A program made the position numbers and the translations under genes. This document shows positions 26,826-35,800 of a stretch of 64,000 nucleotides of DNA, piece by piece. Within the stretch, counting starts at the first letter, position 1. Every line of letters begins with the position of its first letter. The DNA is from Atherinomorus stipes (taxonomy: Eukaryota > Chordata > Actinopteri > Atheriniformes > Atherinidae), in NCBI GenBank assembly GCA_023101725.1, contig JALJCO010010476.1, forward strand, positions 2,607,001 through 2,671,000. The letters run 5' to 3'. The notes under the pieces are model-generated. The model was not told the origin of the DNA and did not search any database. It saw only the letters and a list, made by a program, of their open reading frames with translations.

Positions 26826-29800
26826 TAAACAGAAAAATTTCTTGTTGCAAATGTGACTTGCTGGTAGAGATGCACGGATCCGATATCTGGATCAGATATC
26901 AGCTCCGATACTGACGAAATAGCTGGATCGAATATCAGATGAATATGGCCGATCCAGCATTCCGATCCAGTCATTTCTGATTTTATTAATATCATAATAA
27001 ATGTACACTTTTTTATTTGTTAATAAATAATATTAAGTACATTTATATCTGTTAATTTGTTACCTTTTTTTTAACAAGGCTAAATATTTATGCCAAGCCT
27101 GATGCCTTCACTCACATGGCAAGGTATACGGTTGTTCATTCAACAGTAGTATCGGATCTGTATCGGGTATCGGCTGATATGCTCCGCCCAGGTAATGGTA
27201 TCTGACTGGATTGGAAAAAAATGGATCAGTGCATCTCTACTCACTTGTTGTGGTAGCTACAGTAGTTGCAGCCCAGCCTTAACCCTTTAGACGAGGGTTC
27301 CCCAATCCGGTCCTAAGAGGTAAGCAATCCTGCAGGTTTTCAATGTGTCCCTGCTCAAACACACCTGACTCAAATTCAGGGCGCATTCACAAAGCTTTTT
27401 TGATTCGAATCACAGTCTGTATGCTCGGAAAGTCCGCTTCGTTTGGGGGAGTTGTGAATGCGCAAATGGACTCTGATCTGGAACAAACAAGTGGACTCGG
27501 CCCGCCTACAAACGCAGGTTTCGGTCCGCTTCAAGTGGACCAAATACAGAAGTGGACTACAAATTGCATTGGCATAATGGATAAAATGTTGGGCACTGTG
27601 AGTAAACAGTACGACAACAAACATACGTGTTGGACTGCAGTACATGGCTCGTGGTCAGACGTGGAGTGACAAGGAAGTAAAAGCTTTAATACATATTTGG
27701 TCGGATGAAAGTATATCTCAGCTCCTCGTAAGTACGAACAAAAATAATGTCGTTTTGTGGAGGAAACGGAAGTTGTGAGAACCTTCTTGTTCGTTGTATG
27801 TCCTGTCCTTGCTTACGGTGAATCCGAATGCAGCACCACCGCTGAGATTGGGAACATTATTCAAAAGGTTTGGCTCATTTAGGTGCAACGTGAACGGGAT
27901 CTCGGTTCGGAAGACCACCATCACCCCCAGCCGAACTGAGTCCCCAAACGGACTGAGACTACCGGACTATGCTTTCTGAATGCGCCCTGAATGAATCCAA
28001 CAGCCCATGATGTTCAAGACAATGACTCCTTTAAGTTGGCCAGGACTTCCTTGAAAAAGAGATTTTTAATCTCAAATGGAACTTTCCTGGTTAAATAAAG
28101 GTTGAATAAAAAAACTGAGTCAGATGTGTTTGAGCAGGGACACATTAAAAACTTGCAACATTGCGGCCCAGTGGACCAATGGTCTTCAAGTTGCTCTGTA
28201 CATCAGGTGCGCCAGCATGCATGTCGGGAATGATGGCAATCTCATCTGCAATCAAGCCATCAGCATGAATCTTCAATAACCTGGCATGGTAAAAATACTA
28301 CAGGATGCAAGGAATATTACAACATTACAAACAACAGCACAGCTGTGTAAGAGTCCAACACAAAGCATGAAAGGCTCTGACTAGACAACAACAAACATAT
28401 GACAAAGAGGGGGAGAGAAGTGGAATTTACACTATGGGGTGACTGATGCTTTATGTGATATGGGGTTTCAGTGCTTTCCAGCCATGACTTTATGAGGCTC
28501 CACTTGCATTTCATCTACAAAGCAATGTCCCACATCTGCACTGCTTCTGAACGAATTTCTATTAAGTAGTAAAAACAGCAACTAAAGTTTTAGTTTAACA
28601 TAAATCTTGCAGAGCTTCAGCTATCATTGACAGCACTTGAGAGACCTCAGGATGTGTCTCACAACACGGTGAAAGCTGCAACACAGTATCACAAGCAAAG
28701 ACAGCAGTATGCTTCTACAGCATCTTCAGTTTATGGAAAGATTTAAGTCACATTATGTCTCTGGCTACATGCAAATAGAACTTATTAATCCCCATGTATC
28801 CTCTCTCATTATTCAACTTTAGTCATAAAGGAGTAAAAATAGACAACCTCGAGGTCCACCAACCGCCCACTACCTTCCAGGAGGTTTGCAGGCCAAGGGG
28901 GCGCAGCCTTCACAGCACAGCTGGCTAGAAAAGCAAACACAAAGCCCACATGAAGGGCCTGCTTCAGCTGGTAGTGCTGTGAAAAGATGAAAACTATGTT
29001 GGCAAAGCTAAAAAAAAGCAGCCCACTTTAATCGGGGTGGAAATAAGACATTTATGAGGCAAGATTTCCAAACAACCACTGTGCACATGCGATGATAGGA
29101 GTTTGTTGGAGCTAAGCAAAACAAAATACAGAAAAATGACACAGTCAACCTTCTTTTTCTTTCCTGTAGCTCTGAACAAGTATGCAAACATGTCACTAAC
29201 TTTGGCAACACACTGGAGGCATGGAAAGGCACCTAATTGTTGCAGCATCCTCCAAATAACTACAAAACAATAACTGTACATCTTTCAAAAAATCCACAAC
29301 TTGCCTTTCAGATTAGCGCTCAGCGTTTAAGGACTGCTGCATGCTGTGATCTCGCATACAAAGCAATCCTCACTGAATGAAAGCAACCAGAAGAGCTAAA
29401 TATAACAAGATCAGTTCCCTGACAGCCTATAACAGGAAAACCCTTATTAAGCTCACGCTGTTCTGTGTTCACTTCCTACACTGTTCATATTATTCACAAT
29501 AATGTCAAAAACGGACAAAAAAAACGTATGCACCAAGCACCTCACAGCCACTAAGCTTCCTCCTGGTTATCACAACAGTTTGTCCTTTGAGAATTGGGCT
29601 GCCATGAGTTTTGAGACACACCCAGCCTATCCTCTTTCTTCTCCCCGTCTTTCTCTCTGCCACTGCACCACAAAACCAACTCTTCCAAACAAACACAGCA
29701 CTTAGACCCAAACAGCTTTTTTCTTAGCTCTTGTAAGCAAAATGATGAGGCAAAAATCCAACAAATGACCATGAAAGATGCCATCTCAGTTAAAAACAAA

Positions 29801-32800
29801 CTTTTCCATCATTCAAAGAAACGTTCAAAATCTAATTTACTCCTGTTTCTTAACACCTCTAAACATCTTTTGAATTAAAAACACGCTACAAGAAAACCTC
29901 TGATTACATCACCCACTCTCAACTCATCACAACAAAATGAAAATTGCTCAACACCGCAGAAACAGCTGAATGCTGCTCTGTTCTCTCAACCCTTGCTTCA
30001 TCAACCACTGTTATGTTTTAGGTCTTTAAAGCATTTAACAGTTAAAATGAGATTAGCAGTGCAGGCTAAAACGAATCAACACCCCAGATGTACTGATATA
30101 TGACTTAACATAATGCAAATGTTGCACATCAGTTATTGTTGTTGTTGTGAGGAGCATCTGTGCAGCTCAGACCTGCAAAAATAACAATCTGTCATATTCG
30201 TGAGGCTCCCGGGGATGAAGGGGCTGCTAAAGGGAGAAAGGAGTTGGCCGGCCCTGAGGCATGCGCTATCCAAAGCGTGCTGTCCTCTGCTCATTAGCGC
30301 AGCGTGGCTCTGTAATCCCCCGCTGCTCTTTGGGGGCACAGGTGTCCCCTGTCTGTCCCCAGATTAGCTTTGTAATCCGGAGGACCTCCTGACTGGACAG
30401 TAATTTTCATGTTTTTGAAGCTGTTTGCTGGAATGCCTTGAGAGCAAATGGTGGTGGGTTCAAGTGTTTGTGGATCTATTTTGTCCACATTCTACAAAAG
30501 CCTTTCATCCATTTATTAGGTCATGATGAGCTATAATCTTCACTGCCGGACTCTGTGGACAAACTGTCATTCACACATTGTTGCAAGTATCAAGAATAAA
30601 AGATAACACAAGACTACAATTTTGTCCAGTGTCAATTAACTAGCCATTACTTTAAAGCATTGGGTTACCTCAGCATGGCTTACAACTAATTATGTAACAC
30701 CATACGGTTCATAAAAACAGTGAAATCAGCTGCAATAGTTGAAATTCAAGCAGCTGCACGTGGGAGGACTCGCATTTTACTTCCTCTGTGTACAATGTTG
30801 AAGATGGAGTGCAACCCCAAGCTGTTCTGCTAGCCTTGTCCAACATTTGAGAGATTAACTTAAAAAATTCACAACCACTCATCTGTACAGCAGGAAAATG
30901 CACCGTTCATTTAAAAAAAGATTACTTTACTTTGACTTGATAAAAACAGCATCAGCACTGATCTAAATACCGGAAAAAAAAAACAAAACATTACGGACAT
31001 GGTTTGGAACAGCAGGGTGCTGTCCAAATAAAACTAGTGATACATGGACACAGAGGGCCAGACCAGATGTTGTAAGGTTGCGAAAGAGTCTCGACTGAGG
31101 TGGAGTCAGTGTTGCGTTCCAGCTCTGCAATATGATGAGTGAATATGAATCAGAAAAGTTGTTTATCTAAAACAAAGACTATAAGCAGTCCAACAAAACT
31201 GTATTACACTTAATCTAAAATGTTACGTTGCTTCCAGTCTGGAAACCTTATTTTTAAGTCCGTGTCCAAACTTCTGACTGGAGTCTTTTATCCATTGACA
31301 TAAAATGACAGATTCAGACTGGCTGAAGTTAAAAATCAGAAAATAGTTTTAAATGCAACCTAATCACATCATGCACATGTTCAGAAAAACAGGAATACTG
31401 CAACAGTCATAAACAGCTGCACACATTCTTGAAACAGTTTGCTCTTTTTACATTTTTGTTTATGTGAACGCCACAAACTTTTACAGGTGTTTGGAGGCAT
31501 CAAATAAAACCAGTGTAAAATTTCAGAGTCAGCAGCTTTAACACTTTACTTCCTTGCTCCAAACTGCCGTGACAGGATCCGATTCTGCACAGTAGTAAAT
31601 TTGAACTCAACCATAACACAACCATATTGACTTCCCTCACATCTGAAGCATTCTTCCCTAAAGGCTTTTGTCACAAAGAACTGGGTGGATATATATATTT
31701 TTTAATTAAATGACTAGTGCATTCTGGTGCCCACCAGAGCAATGTGCTTCTAATACAGCTAATGAGCCCATCATTTTTCCTCTGGAAACAGCTCATCTGA
31801 CTTTGATGTGATCTGCTGCATTGTAACAGCCATTATTATCAGATTAAGAGCTAAAATAGGGGATTTAACCACACGGCACTTTGGCTAAAGAGCCCACAGA
31901 AAGAAAGAGGATAAAGGTTCTATAAAAATACCAAGTTGCCAAAGTATAAATAAGAAAACACTTCATATGAATCCTTAGCTTTTGACTTGTTCGAAGGGTC
32001 CAGAGAAAGAGGCACATCATCTGTCTAACACGGCCTAAAACAGCAGACTGCTACATTGTCTGTGGGTCTGATTGCTCCTGCAATAAACCCTGGCAATGAG
32101 CACTGAAGTACATTCAAATGCAACAGGACCTCCCATTCTGCACTGCAGATGTTAACTCTGGCAAGTCATTACCCGACAAAACCTGCCTTTTAGACCCCGG
32201 CAGCTTTGGATGCAGCATACAAACATCATCATTCAAGAAAGGAGGTTAAGAGAAAGATTATATGAACCAAGGTGTTGGAGTTATTGCTGTGAATAAGACA
32301 AAACTTCACCTGGAGACTTCTAAGAGCAAAAAGCAGAGTGCAGATAGTGTACAAGAATGTACAAGGAGTTGCCTTCTTTCAATGAGAATTTCTGATGCAC
32401 TCTGTTAGCTTTGGCTGCATAATAGGGGGTGAATACGCTCTTTAGATGATTGCAGCTTAATAAAGCTCAAGGCCCTTAAAACAAGAATGACAACAACCTC
32501 AATGCCACAAGATAAAGCTAACCCTGACGCCACAACATACTATCTAATTTGTCATATTGACACAGAGACTTGAAGGTTTTGCTGGACTTGTTTTCTAAGC
32601 TTGAGAAAAAGAAATCTTAAGGGTTCATAACAAAAATAGCCTCTCTTTAGCAGCACTTTGGCCAAGCAGTCCGGCTTCATAGCACAGCTGCCACTTTGGA
32701 ACCTGGACAGATCCTGACCATAATGCACTTCACCACAGAGTTGTGACTGTCGCTCTTTTGTGTGGGCTTGGACCAGTCCTTCTGAACAACACTGGGAATA

Positions 32801-35800
32801 GACTGTGACCCACATGAAAGGACCAGACTGGCCCTTTCAAGGCTGCATCACTGGTACACCTGCAGGAAGAACTACAGCAAAGATAATTCAGAGCAAGTCA
32901 AAACAATCACCCCAAGTTCATGTCAGAACTGGAGGAACATTTCTGTTTTCAGTGGAAAGCTCGGCTAAAAGTGCAGTCTTGAGAGTCAGTTAAAAATCAG
33001 CACACGACTTGTACCCAGGTGAGATCATACTAAAAGCTATGTCATGTTTGGTGGCAACTAAAAGCAGCATCTGTCACCCACACAGCAGAGCAGAAAACCA
33101 AACGTGCACATGTCAAAACTAAGCGGAGAAAAACAATACTGGCTAAAGTTTAAGTGGTTTCAGTGCTACGGTGCCAAGACACAGTACCCCCATCAGCCAG
33201 CCAGAACGCCTGAAGCGTTTGCTTTAAGCATCTTACATCTTCTCTACCAGCCTGCAAAGGGCAGAGCACTGGCTGCTGGATGTCATTGCTCTTATGCTCT
33301 GCTCTGTTGTGGCTAATTGGAGGGCGAGCATCCTGGGGATCCAACATTGCAGAAACATGCACGCACGCACACATAACGGGCATGCGTGGTGGTCTTTTGC
33401 AGCCTGCCGGGTCTGGGTCTGGTGCCAGGCTCCATCTTGGGCACCCCACACAATAAAGAGCAGCTCTGTTCCATGGGCCTGATGCACGGGATTCAGCCAC
33501 TGTTCACCCTCTGAGCCATGGACAATATCAATTGTTCTGCTTTTTAATGAAGAAGAGGACTAGCTGAGTCACTTCCTGGGTACCATGGAGCAGTGTCATA
33601 GGTGAGGAGGGGGTTACGTCTTCCCACTGGTGGATACCACTAAAAGATTTCTGTGTTACCATTATCTGATCTATTGCTAAAGTCACAACAAAGCAGATTG
33701 AACTGTACAACAGAATTATTGAACCCAGCCGGGAAGTAGTTAAGCCCGAACATGCAGGTAGACAGCCCACACAGTCTGGACCTGTCATGGTGACAAATTA
33801 GACTTCAGTCTAACATGAAAGGTTACTCTTGTGATTAATCTGAATTTCAGATGCATCACTCCATAACACAAACAACAGCAGCTCGTGGCACCTCAGCAGC
33901 CTTTAAACAAAGCAGCTTAGATGTAATCTGGCCAGACTACTGGGAAGAGCAGCAACAACAACGGCAGCTAAGCCTGCAGTCCCCCATATGGCATTTTAAT
34001 GAGTAACCTCTCTGCCTCCCCAATAGCAGTCATAATATCCAGCTAACACAGGGACCCAGAGATTCAAGTAGACGATTGTGGATGTGGGTAAAATTTGATT
34101 TGACGTCAGCTCTGTGGTTAGCTGGGGCTGGGAAGCAGACGTGAGGCCTGGGCTACATTCCTGTTACACAAAGTCATTTGCCTTCACTGGTTCAGTGTCA
34201 AACATACAGACTCGATAACACTGCACATGTGACTTACACAGAATGACTGCAGTCATTTAACATGCTTCCAGACATCGGCAAATACACAAAAGACTGGCCC
34301 ACTTGAGCTTTGTTCAATTAGCTTATGTTCAGATAATTCACACTAAATTGACTGAGTAATTAGTGCAAAGTAACCTGATCTACTGGGATATTGATACTTG
34401 ACCAGTCATAAAGTAAGTTTACTGGGACAACAGCATTTTGCCACCATGCAGAACAAACAGAGGGTTAGCTTGCAATCATGTGCAACCCATCCAGAGCAGA
34501 TTTGCGTCATGGATAATAAGGAAAACCGAAGAAACTGGCAAAAATGTCTGGAAGTCTAATTGCAAAGCCATTATACCGTGGATGGTGAATGGGAGAATTT
34601 GGATACAAAAATCTGCAGTGTTTGAGGGAAATAACATGTCCTCTTTAAGTTCTGAGCTTTGCAATCAGCACTCGGCTCATATTTCTGCAAAAATACCAAG
34701 TTTATACCAGAGGAAGTTGTTCTCTTTTACAGAAGACACCGTACCCAGTTTGCCTGAAACAGCCTCATTTGTAGTTTCCTCCATTACTACCTACAACACC
34801 ATGTGACATGTGCATAAAGACTGGCTGGTTGATAGTTTGGCCAATATAAAACAAAACTTTAGCAGCTGCCTTTAACCCTGCCATAAAAGAAAAGAAAAAA
34901 AAAACAGCTGGGTGCAGACAGGGCCTTTCAGGGTGTGCTTTAAGAGGGTGAGAATAAGTTATGTAGATACCAATAATAAGATGCTATCGAGCATAATTAG
35001 CTCTTAAAACATGCAACAGACTGGGGCTGAACAATATGGACAAAATTTCATATCTCGATATTCATGTCAGACATCTCAACATCGATACGATATGACTACG
35101 GGTTCATTGAAAACCAAGCACTTTTGTGGAAAGTGCAGTTTTTGTGACTTCCAGAGCTTTACATGCAGGACAAGCGCAGGGGAAATCTATATCTTTTATA
35201 TAGTTGCTTTTTCGATATCAATATCTTGACTGTTCATATCTCGATATAGATACGATAACGGTATATCTTTCAGCCCTACAACAGACACAGACTGTGTAAT
35301 CAGGTCAGACATATAGTAGTTTAAAAGCTGTACGGATCCCCGTTTTGGACAGCAATTGAAATCGGTAACCCCTTCAATAAGTCCAAACTGAGAATATTTG
35401 GGTTAAACCTCCACCTAACTTCGTGGCCAAGCTTGCACGAGAATCAGGCCACTCCCATCATTAGCTTAAGTCTATTTCAAAGATCAGGCCTCGGCTCCTG
35501 GGATTCATTGGACTTCAATGGGAGCTGTTATTTAGAGGGATCTGCAGACTCGCACAAGTTATCCGAGAGGGGGTGGGTTCAAATTGAACTTAGAGCAGCT
35601 TTGAACAAGCTGAAGTCACTTAAAACAAATTTTAATGCATTACCTTAACATCATTTGGAAATCCATAGCATGTGCAGTAAAAGTACACAGTTGTTTTATT
35701 TGCATTTAAAGCGGTCTTTAAATTGTTCTGCTGTACTATAAATAAGACATTGCATGCAACACCAAAAACCAATAAAGGTGGCAGCAAGGAAGTTATTTGC

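Larger units (their letters stand above)
27293..28190. mobile_element. hAT-type foldback MITE split by two later insertions
   Basis: The outer left arm (GAGGGTTCCCCAATCCGGT, then TGTCCCTGCTCAAACACACC) has an inverted partner in the right arm (TGTGTTTGAGCAGGGACACA, then GGCCCAGTGGACC) at 28,120-28,190. The arms belong to the same broad foldback family as 18,914-19,137. Between them lie a 619-bp inserted element (27,374-27,992) and a short LINE tail (28,045-28,111). The right end is degenerate. Confidence 0.7.
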
